Assembly (NCBI RefSeq): GCF_022647505.1
Contig: NZ_CP071409.1
Location: 3,162,001-3,226,000, forward strand
From: [Pantoea] beijingensis
Lineage (GTDB): Bacteria > Pseudomonadota > Gammaproteobacteria > Enterobacterales > Enterobacteriaceae
Direction: 5' to 3'
Length of the DNA stretch: 64,000 bases
Both the position numbers and the translations under genes were made by a program. Below the pieces are notes generated by a model. That model ran no database searches and was not told where the DNA came from. It saw only the letters and a list, made by a program, of their open reading frames with translations. Every line of letters begins with the position of its first letter. Position 1 is the first letter of the stretch. Shown piece by piece: positions 7,245 through 14,496 of this stretch.

Positions 7245-8569
7245 CGCATTCCCTCTTTGATCATCGCGTCCATTTCACGCAGCCGTTGCTTAAATAACGG
7301 CCGCATTTTCCATTCCGAACGTTCTGACTGCCCGACGTCCAGACCAGACATGTTCAAATGACCGTTTAGCCAGAGCGCAAAGTCGTCAGCAACGACATTT
7401 TTCCATTCGTCTTTATCCCGTTCGGCCCGGAACTGCACGTCCTCTTTGCTTCGCCAGGGATCGAGCCAAAGCCGCTGTATCGCTTTGAGCTGGCAGTGAG
7501 GATCTTTGGTCCAGCCGCACCAGGCTTCGCGCTGGATATCTGCCGCGACAGTGAACAACAGGTCGATCAGTTCATCAATATAGCGGTCGCGCTGCGTGCG
7601 GATATGATGATTATTCTCCTGCCGAGTCAGTAAATGGCTCAACTGGCTAATCACGTTACGCGCCAGGTGATCGAAGGGGCCGCGATGACCAAACAGCGTC
7701 TTCATTCCCAGCGGCGGTTTTTCCCGCCCCTTCCAGAGCGGCGGCTGCGCCGACAGCAGAAATACCCGACCGCCTCGACGACTGTTCAGTAAGGAAATAT
7801 TTTGGGAATTTGTGCCCCCAAAATTCATGATCGCCGTGGCGGGAAAATAAACCACGGGCTCGGCACACCACTCACCGTCGCGCCGCGCCTGTCGTGCGGC
7901 TTTACTGCCCTCACTAAAGCGGGCATCAATGATGCGTTGATACAATGCCTGCGCCAGTGCGGAAGAGAACAGAGGACTGAGTAAATGATAGCCGTCGCCC
8001 ACCGGAAAATAGACCTGCTTTGCCAGCTTGTGTGACGCAGGCTGGTGGGGGGTTAACGCCTGATTAAAGCCGGTAATCCACTGCTCAAGCTGCTGTGGGT
8101 CCTCTGCAAGCGCTTCCAGCACGCGATAATCTTTGCGTTGCAGGCAGGCCAGCAGCGAATCGCCGTCATGTTCCATTTGTAGCAGCTTAGCCACATCCAG
8201 CATAGCCGCGTTTCCCACCGCATCCACGACAGTGTTACGCAGCGATGCCGTGGAAACATATCCCTCATTATTGGTTATCTGGCTATAAACACTGCTGCTT
8301 TTCGAGTCGCCGTGCGTGTATTTCGCCGCATGCGTCACCAGGCTGATCTGTCCGGCCCGATTTGCCGCATCCGTTAACCAATTGCCGGGGGTATAGCGGT
8401 CCTCCAGCACCGTTCGCTGTTGCAATAGCGCCTGTTGAAGCACATCGCTTTCTTCAGCCTCAACGGAGGCAAGCCGCTTCCGGGCTTCTTTGTCAAAAGC
8501 CTCCAGCTTTGCCTGCCGACGGCCTGCGATAAAATCGACAATGTAGTTAATCAACTCTGCTTCCGGCAT
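7241..8569 (-). CDS. csy1: Cas8f/Csy1 large subunit of the Csy complex
   Basis: Csy1 is the large subunit of the type I-F surveillance complex, involved in PAM recognition and in recruiting Cas2-3. The 442-residue protein has the family's helical N-terminus (IVDFIAGRRQAKLEAFDKE), the stretch GYVSTASLRNTVVDAVGNAAMLDVAKLLQ and the segment ATAIMNFGGTNSQNISLLN. An AAGGAG-rich ribosome binding site precedes the ATG at 8569. It opens the csy cluster. The 97-bp gap to cas2-3 holds a degenerate CRISPR repeat and a candidate promoter on the opposite strand, so csy1 expression may be controlled from there. Confidence 0.95.
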   Translation of the reverse strand: MPEAELINYIVDFIAGRRQAKLEAFDKEARKRLASVEAEESDVLQQALLQQRTVLEDRYTPGNWLTDAANRAGQISLVTHAAKYTHGDSKSSSVYSQITNNEGYVSTASLRNTVVDAVGNAAMLDVAKLLQMEHDGDSLLACLQRKDYRVLEALAEDPQQLEQWITGFNQALTPHQPASHKLAKQVYFPVGDGYHLLSPLFSSALAQALYQRIIDARFSEGSKAARQARRDGEWCAEPVVYFPATAIMNFGGTNSQNISLLNSRRGGRVFLLSAQPPLWKGREKPPLGMKTLFGHRGPFDHLARNVISQLSHLLTRQENNHHIRTQRDRYIDELIDLLFTVAADIQREAWCGWTKDPHCQLKAIQRLWLDPWRSKEDVQFRAERDKDEWKNVVADDFALWLNGHLNMSGLDVGQSERSEWKMRPLFKQRLREMDAMIKEGMR

Positions 8570-8610
8570 TCCTTACTCCTTGTTTATGTACGTCTACTGC
8601 ACTATTTCAC

Positions 8611-8616
8611 TATAAT
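8611..8616 (+). promoter_or_regulatory. Perfect -10 hexamer upstream of the degenerate CRISPR repeat
   Basis: TATAAT at 8611-8616 on the plus strand, 22 bp before the degenerate repeat. No good -35 is present: the best, TGTACG with an 18-bp spacer, matches three of six positions. On the minus strand the overlapping TATAGT could serve csy1. A promoter here is inferred. Confidence 0.4.
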
Positions 8617-8637
8617 GGAGAACACTGAAAACGACTT

Positions 8638-8658
8638 GTTTACTACCGTACAGGTAGC
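8638..8658 (+). repeat. Degenerate solitary CRISPR repeat in the cas2-3/csy1 gap, opposite strand
   Basis: GTTTACTACCGTACAGGTAG plus a C matches 18 of the first 21 positions of the type I-F repeat used in both arrays. The changes are C4 to T, and G8 to A with C18 to T. The last two restore pairing, so the stem becomes CTACC/GGTAG with the same GTACA loop. The 8-nt tag expected after the stem (CTTAGAAA) is lost. The arrays read on the minus strand; this copy reads on the plus strand. The hairpin should still be a plausible Cas6f ligand. Confidence 0.85.
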
Positions 8659-8660
8659 CC

Positions 8661-8680
8661 GCCCTCTCACCAGAGAGGGC
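8661..8680. repeat. Hairpin spanning the cas2-3 stop codon
   Basis: GCCCTCTC (8661-8668) and GAGAGGGC (8673-8680) form an 8-bp perfect stem with an ACCA loop. The cas2-3 stop codon (8667-8669) lies in it, and the degenerate repeat hairpin starts 3 bp away. There is no U-tract on either side. Confidence 0.6.
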
Positions 8681-11600
8681 GAAACACACCCAGCCAGGGA
8701 TGAAAGTACCATGCTTCTCCCTTCTCGCTGACAGAGAGGCGTAAGTTGATCTCGCCATACTTTTCGCTGACCGCCTTCAGTTCCAGCGCCTTTTCTTCCG
8801 CCAGTTGGTGATACACCGCCTGATAGCCGGGCATCGCCCAGACGCTGACGCCCTCAGCCAGCGCCACGTCATGTTCCCTGAACGCTCCGGCTTTTTTCCA
8901 CCCGGTTGGGCCGGAATCTCGCTGATAAAATTCGGGTTCGCTGAACTCATCGTCGATATGTAGAAAATATTGATCTTCAGGCTGTGACTGACGGAACGGC
9001 GTACGCCGCTGTAATTCACCGCTCCAGGTGATAGGGTTTCGCCACCAGTCCGCCGCAGACAACAGTGCCCCACGTCCCAACAGCGCCTCCCACAGCCGAT
9101 GCTGCTCCAGCGTAACCAGATTACTGAAATCACGACGCTGCCTGTCACTGGGTGCCTCGCCGGTAATACAGGGCACCGCATTGATCGCACGATACTGATC
9201 CTCATCCAGTACTTCGTTAATCGCATGATGGGTAAGGCGAAACGCCGTTGATTCAAAACCCGGCCGACAAAAAACAGGGCGATCGCATCCCGGATGACGC
9301 AGAGAGCGAATATTTCTGTTCATGATCAATAAATTCTCCTCTGAAGGAGGATGCTGCCGATGACGCTGAATGCGCCCGGCCAGTTGCACCAGCGCCCGCA
9401 TTGAGCTTGGTTCAGCAATGGCCCAGTCCGCATCCCAGTCACGCCCGAGTTCAGCAATGGAGGTGGCCAGTACCACAAAAAGGTGGTGCGTTTCCGTGCT
9501 GCCCTTAAGCGCATGATGCACATCGGCAATGGCATCCAGTGGCAGATGCTGACGGTTAAAAGCTGTGTCCAACCGTTCCTCAATCGCGGAACGCATCGCC
9601 AGCGGATGCTGACTGTGATAAACGCAGTAATGTATGCGCATATCCGCAGACGAAGCGGAGGCCAATAATGCCTCTGCGACCGCAACCAGCGGATTGATAT
9701 TCGCAAAACGCACAATCCCGAACGAAACGGTTTTCCCACCGGGGTAAGCCTGATGATGTTTTTGGTGCAACTGCAGCATCGCCGGATGAAGGGTATCAGC
9801 CACGCGGGCAATAACCTCTTTGACCTGTGGAACGGGGGGCGTGATAGCAAGAACGCGAGCCAGGCGCAGTGGCTTTTTTTTCTGTAAATGCGCAATTCGC
9901 TGCCCGACAAAGCGGGCATGCTGTGCCGCAAACAGTGACGCTTTCGCTATATCGGTAACCTGAGTCTCTTGTTCATCAAACCAGCCACAGCAGATATTCA
10001 GCGGCGCATCCGGTTCGCCACAGGCCCGCTGATAGGCTTTACGTCCGCAAAGATAAGCAGTAAACAGCGCCTGCACCAGCGCAGGTGAAAGCGTGGCGGA
10101 AGAGAGCAACACGCGCGAGCCGCACATGCCAGCCCAGTTAACCAGCCGGCAAAGCGCGTACTGGTCATCAACGCTAAACTCATCTGGCTCATCCAGCACC
10201 AGATCGCTGCTTAATAAGCGCAGCATCGGGGCGATCTGTTTTCCTCCGCGCACGCCTTCGGTTGCCGGCATCAGATGATCAATAGTACACACCAGAACCG
10301 GTGCGCTGATCAGTTGATGAAGCTTAGGATCGTTTGCCATCCAGCGCCTGAGCGGGCCATCATCCAGCGAACCTTCGTAATGCACATATTGATGCGGTTC
10401 AAAGAGCCGTTCTGCCGAAGCGCTATCGCAGTCTGATTCAGGCTGAGCGCCCCGCCGATGAAGATCGCTAACCGCAGAGGAACCTATCAATACCGCCAGT
10501 GCATCCTCATCCAGATTCAGCCGCGCTCGCAACGCATCGCCCGTTTGCAGCGTTAACGTTCTCAGACCTAATGCAACGCTGAAGCGGCATCCCTCCTGCT
10601 CATCCGCCAGCGCATACATCATCCGGGCATTGGCAAACGTTTTACCACAGCCCGTTGATGCCATATTGATGCCAAAGAATCCCTGCTGCCGGGCACGCTC
10701 ACGTAACGCATATACCTGGTCAAAGGCGCGATCCTGCCAGGCAAATTGTTTGTCCGTGACGCGCTGACGAAATCCTTTGTGCCGGGTAATGGCGGGCAAC
10801 GTTTGTCGCAATTGCGGCAATGTCCGCCCCAGTAATAGGGCGCCTTGCCCCACCCCGATATTGTGCTCATCTAACTGCTGTTTTAACTGGCCTGTCGTTC
10901 TGTTGGTATTGGCCCAAACAGGCCAGTTGGGGGCTTGCCAGCCTTTCACGGGTTCTGCCGCGGAGTAACTGTGGTCGGCCAGCATCAGGACTAAACGCGC
11001 CATATGGACTGTGAACAGGCAACCCAGTTCACCATGCTCCTGTAAACTCCCGATGCTGTTGAGCGCCCGCTTTCCCAGTTGGTGTGCTTTATTCCGCCAG
11101 GTTTCGCTTTGCAGGGGCGTGCCATTCGGGAAAGTTTGAGCCCGTTGCAGCTCTTGTCTGCTCCAGTCCTGCTCCCGATTCAGGGCGTTCCAGTCCGCAC
11201 GTAACTGATTGATGAGCCAGTTTTGTGCATACTGCATCTCCGGCGGTGCTGAAGTACCGAGGTAGGTGGGTAAACGGTGGTGGGAAAGGATCAGCCAGCC
11301 AATGACGGTAGCGACAGGCGGCAAGCCATAGAAGGGGTTTTGGCTTTCTGCCGACTCATCACTCACCAGGCGAGCCAGCATCTCATGCTCATATTCAGGC
11401 GTAATGGTGTTAAGGCGTGTCAGCCATTGCCGATCGTCCTGCTCACCAATAAACGCCTGGAATAAGCGCAGTGAAATCCATTCATGCCGCCACGGCTGAA
11501 AACGTTTTTCTGCATCGCCTTTCAGGGTAAGTTGAAAGAGCGCGGAAGCCTTACCAAAATCATGAAATAGCCCGGCGATACCGGCCAGCAGGGCGATGGA

Positions 11601-11930
11601 TTCGGCACTCCGCCACGGCGTCTCATCCTGGCTGCGTAGAATATCACGCCCGGTTTGGTTGGTCGGCACACTGCCCTGGAGGTTAAAACGCCGCAGATTT
11701 CCCACAATCCAGAGTAATTCGGTCTGGCCAGCCGATTTTATCCAGTGACAGGCAACGGCGGTATTGCGCCGCGCCGTTTTGCGTAATAAGCGACGCAGCG
11801 TATTAACCCCTTCCAACGTAATGGCCGTTTGCCAGGTGTTATCCCCTTTACGCTCGGCAAATTGGTCCAGTATGCGGCGCGTTTCATCCCGGGCGCGCTT
11901 TGAACATTGCGAAATCACCAGAATATGCAT
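8667..11930 (-). CDS. cas3: Cas2-Cas3 fusion: nuclease-helicase and adaptation subunit, type I-F
   Basis: This 1087-residue protein joins Cas2 (about 1-95, MHILVISQCSKRARDETRRIL) to Cas3, the arrangement diagnostic of type I-F. With Cas1 it forms the integration complex; when recruited by the target-bound Csy complex it unwinds and degrades DNA. HD-nuclease residues are H123-D124 (LFHDFGKA), the SHHRLP motif at about 216-221 and LADHS at about 317-321. Helicase motif I is MASTGCGKT at 423-431 and the DExD-type motif II is DEPDEF at 580-585. Motif VI is represented by LVQLAGRIQRHRQ. All key residues look intact. The start ATG overlaps the cas1 stop by one base (TAATG), so cas1-cas2-3 is one transcription unit. 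Confidence 0.97.
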   Translation of the reverse strand: MHILVISQCSKRARDETRRILDQFAERKGDNTWQTAITLEGVNTLRRLLRKTARRNTAVACHWIKSAGQTELLWIVGNLRRFNLQGSVPTNQTGRDILRSQDETPWRSAESIALLAGIAGLFHDFGKASALFQLTLKGDAEKRFQPWRHEWISLRLFQAFIGEQDDRQWLTRLNTITPEYEHEMLARLVSDESAESQNPFYGLPPVATVIGWLILSHHRLPTYLGTSAPPEMQYAQNWLINQLRADWNALNREQDWSRQELQRAQTFPNGTPLQSETWRNKAHQLGKRALNSIGSLQEHGELGCLFTVHMARLVLMLADHSYSAAEPVKGWQAPNWPVWANTNRTTGQLKQQLDEHNIGVGQGALLLGRTLPQLRQTLPAITRHKGFRQRVTDKQFAWQDRAFDQVYALRERARQQGFFGINMASTGCGKTFANARMMYALADEQEGCRFSVALGLRTLTLQTGDALRARLNLDEDALAVLIGSSAVSDLHRRGAQPESDCDSASAERLFEPHQYVHYEGSLDDGPLRRWMANDPKLHQLISAPVLVCTIDHLMPATEGVRGGKQIAPMLRLLSSDLVLDEPDEFSVDDQYALCRLVNWAGMCGSRVLLSSATLSPALVQALFTAYLCGRKAYQRACGEPDAPLNICCGWFDEQETQVTDIAKASLFAAQHARFVGQRIAHLQKKKPLRLARVLAITPPVPQVKEVIARVADTLHPAMLQLHQKHHQAYPGGKTVSFGIVRFANINPLVAVAEALLASASSADMRIHYCVYHSQHPLAMRSAIEERLDTAFNRQHLPLDAIADVHHALKGSTETHHLFVVLATSIAELGRDWDADWAIAEPSSMRALVQLAGRIQRHRQHPPSEENLLIMNRNIRSLRHPGCDRPVFCRPGFESTAFRLTHHAINEVLDEDQYRAINAVPCITGEAPSDRQRRDFSNLVTLEQHRLWEALLGRGALLSAADWWRNPITWSGELQRRTPFRQSQPEDQYFLHIDDEFSEPEFYQRDSGPTGWKKAGAFREHDVALAEGVSVWAMPGYQAVYHQLAEEKALELKAVSEKYGEINLRLSVSEKGEAWYFHPWLGVFRPLW

Positions 11931-12898
11931 TATTCGTGTAGCCCTAACGCAGATGCCGTTTGTTGTAATGTGGTTATCATGACATCGAGCGCATCTCCGC
12001 GCTGGAAACCAGAAATACAGCGTTCACGAAACGCTTGTTCATCTTCGCCCGCCATCGCAGCAATAAATGCCTGTGGCATAACCATGGCATCTTTGATCAG
12101 ATCGGCAATATCAAAAACTAATCCACCGCGTCGCGTTTTACCATGTAATACCGCAAGCCCGTGCGGTAACCCCGTCACCCAGGCAGCCACCGCCGCCAGG
12201 CCATAAGCCAGATAGTTACCGTGGTCGAGAAAACGATTGGCCATATCCGTCCCCCCGCCGCGCTTCGCACGGGTAAATGTGCCATAGTTTACCGCCCCTG
12301 CCGCCAGCTTATAGAGTGCTTTACTCATTACCGCTTCCTGCAGCATTAATTCATTTTGAGTGCCGCAGCTTTCAATCTTTTCCTGACAGCTTTTCAGCAA
12401 TGCTTCCAGCCGCTCGGTATTAATAGAAAATAGTGATTCACGCTGCATGCGGCTATTAAGCCAGTGCTGCTTGATTTGTTGTAGCCGGATATTCTGGAAT
12501 AACTTCGCTGCCTGCAGGCGTTTATTTTCATTAAACCAGAAGCTCACCCAGTTCTGAAGATACTCGGTTGGCCGATATTCACTTTGGGGTGAGAGCCAGG
12601 TCACTTCAACCTCTATTTCATTTGCTGCATAGAGCGGTGTGCCGCCCCCACCGCAGAACCCGACCATCACGCCCGCGCGCGCAAACTCACGCATTGCTGC
12701 TTGAGTTACCGAGGTACCGGTACCGAGCATCACGACCGTGGTATTGGCGATCGGGATATTCCAGTAAAGTGATGCTTTTCCCTGTTCGGTGACATATTCT
12801 ACCCGGCCACCATTCACCAAAACCCGGCAATATTGCAGATAATAAATATTTGCGCGTTTAGAGTGCAGGATCGTTTTTAAATCTGAGGGTGCCAGCAT
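11930..12898 (-). CDS. cas1: Cas1 integrase, type I-F
   Basis: Cas1 is the integrase that inserts new spacers. The 322-residue protein starts MLAPSDLKTILHSKRANIYYLQ at 12898, preceded by AAGGAAGG. The in-frame ATG at 13003 would add 35 residues with no family match. The metal-binding residues are visible in NELMLQEAVMSKALYK (Glu), in AVLHGKTRRG (His) and in VFDIADLIKDAMV (Asp). The glycine-rich VGFCGGGGTPLYAANE loop is typical of I-F Cas1. It heads the cas operon; array 2 lies immediately upstream, with its trailer toward cas1. Confidence 0.96.
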   Translation of the reverse strand: MLAPSDLKTILHSKRANIYYLQYCRVLVNGGRVEYVTEQGKASLYWNIPIANTTVVMLGTGTSVTQAAMREFARAGVMVGFCGGGGTPLYAANEIEVEVTWLSPQSEYRPTEYLQNWVSFWFNENKRLQAAKLFQNIRLQQIKQHWLNSRMQRESLFSINTERLEALLKSCQEKIESCGTQNELMLQEAVMSKALYKLAAGAVNYGTFTRAKRGGGTDMANRFLDHGNYLAYGLAAVAAWVTGLPHGLAVLHGKTRRGGLVFDIADLIKDAMVMPQAFIAAMAGEDEQAFRERCISGFQRGDALDVMITTLQQTASALGLHE

Positions 12899-12940
12899 AC
12901 TTTGGGCTTCCTTCCTTTCGCCAAAGCCCTGCCCAAAAGG

Positions 12941-12970
12941 TTTATATTGCGACAGCGCAGACTGGGTCAT
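12941..12970 (-). promoter_or_regulatory. Candidate cas1 promoter
   Basis: Read on the minus strand, ATGACC (12970-12965) and TATAAA (12946-12941) are separated by 18 bp. Transcription would start near 12934, upstream of the AAGGAAGG ribosome binding site of cas1. The fit is moderate and untested. Confidence 0.35.
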
Positions 12971-13047
12971 CCTGAAAATTGAGGCGTATACGGTGGCGCT
13001 CAAAATATTGGATGCGCTTCAGCGCCCGGTTGGCAAATAAAATCATC

Positions 13048-13128
13048 TCAAAGGACAGGCCGTGATTCTCCATAAATCCAGACGAGGATTATCCCGGAGG
13101 CCACTGTATGCAACAGAATAATTCTCAT
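13048..13128 (-). CDS. Possible 26-residue hydrophobic peptide between CRISPR array 2 and cas1
   Basis: An ATG-TGA frame encodes MRIILLHTVASGIILVWIYG followed by six more residues (ESRPVL), with one hydrophobic segment long enough to span a membrane. No Shine-Dalgarno sequence is seen, and the ATG sits in the loop of a small hairpin (TTCTC...GAGAA, 13122-13136). It resembles small membrane toxins in shape only; I recognise no family. It may be chance. Confidence 0.2.
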   Translation of the reverse strand: MRIILLHTVASGIILVWIYGESRPVL

Positions 13129-13181
13129 CGTGAGAAGCCGGTAACATATTTCATGCTGATGGGCCGCCTGACGTCTCTCAT

Positions 13182-14221
13182 CGTCAACGCTGCCTGTACG
13201 GCAGTATAAATGCCTCGCTTTTCCGTCACTAAAGTTTCTAAGCTGCCTGTACGGCAGTGAACCGTGCTGACACGACAGCCGGGCGAAAAGCGGATTTCTA
13301 GGCTGCCTGTACGGCAGTGAACCGTCGGTGTAGACACGCACCGGCTTCCAGCTCTTTCTAAGCTGCCTGTACGGCAGTGAACGCGATGATGTGCGCGAGG
13401 CGCTAAACCTCGGCTTTCTAAGCTGCCTGTACGGCAGTGAACAACAACGTTTTGCCTTGACCCCTGAAGCACACTTTCTAAGCTGCCTGTACGGCAGTGA
13501 ACATTTCCGGCGGTCGCTGGTGACGAATCTGTCATTTCTAAGCTGCCTGTACGGCAGTGAACCATCGGAGGTCCGGGCGGTGCGACGGGTCGCTTTTCTA
13601 AGCTGCCTGTACGGCAGTGAACAGAGAGATTACAAATTTACGCACATCGCTGGATTTCTAAGCTGCCTGTACGGCAGTGAACCGGAACCACGGCAACTGA
13701 ATGCAAATTCTGCTTTCTAAGCTGCCTGTACGGCAGTGAACTCAAAGCCGCCCCATACCGGGCGATTGCCGAATTTCTAAGCTGCCTGTACGGCAGTGAA
13801 CTCGCGGCGAGGATATGTCTCATTTGCGTCACGTTTCTAAGCTGCCTGTACGGCAGTGAACTTGTCTTGCTAAAAAAGGGAAATCTGTCTGCTTTTCTAA
13901 GCTGCCTGTACGGCAGTGAACGCAGGGAGCCTGACCACTTGGACCACGTAAATTTTCTAAGCTGCCTGTACGGCAGTGAACTGTATGAGTTATCGCCATT
14001 TCGCGTATTTTTCTTTCTAAGCTGCCTGTACGGCAGTGAACTATTCAGCTCCGCCAGCGCCGAAGCGCCGATCTTTCTAAGCTGCCTGTACGGCAGTGAA
14101 CGTTCGTGTTGAGCGGTTGAACAGTATAAGTGATTTCTAAGCTGCCTGTACGGCAGTGAACGAAGTGCAGTGGCATAGTAACGGTCGGCACTTTTTCTAA
14201 GCTGCCTGTACGGCAGTGAAC
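13182..14221 (-). CRISPR. Type I-F CRISPR array 2: 18 repeats, 17 spacers
   Basis: Repeat starts are 13182 (degenerate), 13235, 13295, 13355, 13415, 13475, 13535, 13595, 13655, 13714, 13774, 13834, 13894, 13954, 14014, 14074, 14134 and 14194. The repeat is the same as in array 1 and is read on the minus strand. The trailer copy at 13182 keeps only the central GCTGCCTGTACGGCAGT and is followed by a shortened interval of about 25 nt. The second-oldest full copy (13295) has one A-to-G change. The spacer after 13655 is 31 nt; the others are 32 nt. No spacer is obviously shared with array 1. Increasing repeat decay toward cas1 puts the leader on the right. Confidence 0.98.
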
Positions 14222-14345
14222 AGAAGCCATAGTAGCCTAGCCCTTTGTTGCGATTAAGAAAAGCGGCCTTCTTCGCGAAAAACCCTTTTTTCGCAGACAA
14301 TAAAACGGTGATTTAAAATCAATACGTTACGGGTAATAAGAAAAA
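14222..14345 (-). promoter_or_regulatory. CRISPR array 2 leader with AACCCTTTTTT motif and IHF site
   Basis: AACCCTTTTTT lies at 14281-14291 and a perfect IHF consensus, AATCAATACGTTA, at 14317-14329, about 95 bp from the first repeat. Both match array 1 in sequence and distance to within 2 bp, so the two leaders are homologous although the rest of their sequence has diverged. Confidence 0.8.
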
Positions 14346-14440
14346 CAGGGTTTATCGAAGGGGAAAGCATACCACACGCCGTCGCCAGAAAATCCCCTGC
14401 GTTTAACAGAAGGGTAACCGCATCCGGGTGCTAACGGCAC

Positions 14441-14469
14441 AAAACAAAAACGGCTCCCAATGGGAGCCG
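14441..14469 (-). terminator. Intrinsic terminator of lpdA
   Basis: On the minus strand CGGCTCCC-ATT-GGGAGCCG is followed by TTTTTGTTTT, a classical stem and U-tract, directly behind the lpdA stop at 14497. Confidence 0.92.
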
Positions 14470-14496
14470 CTTTATAACCAACCGTAAGCAGAAAAA

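Noticed and set aside
8633..8637. Reading 8605-8658 as a complete repeat-spacer-repeat mini-array
   Set aside because: The upstream half matches only 14 of 28 positions and leaves a 5-nt spacer, far below 32 nt. Only the downstream repeat is called as a feature.
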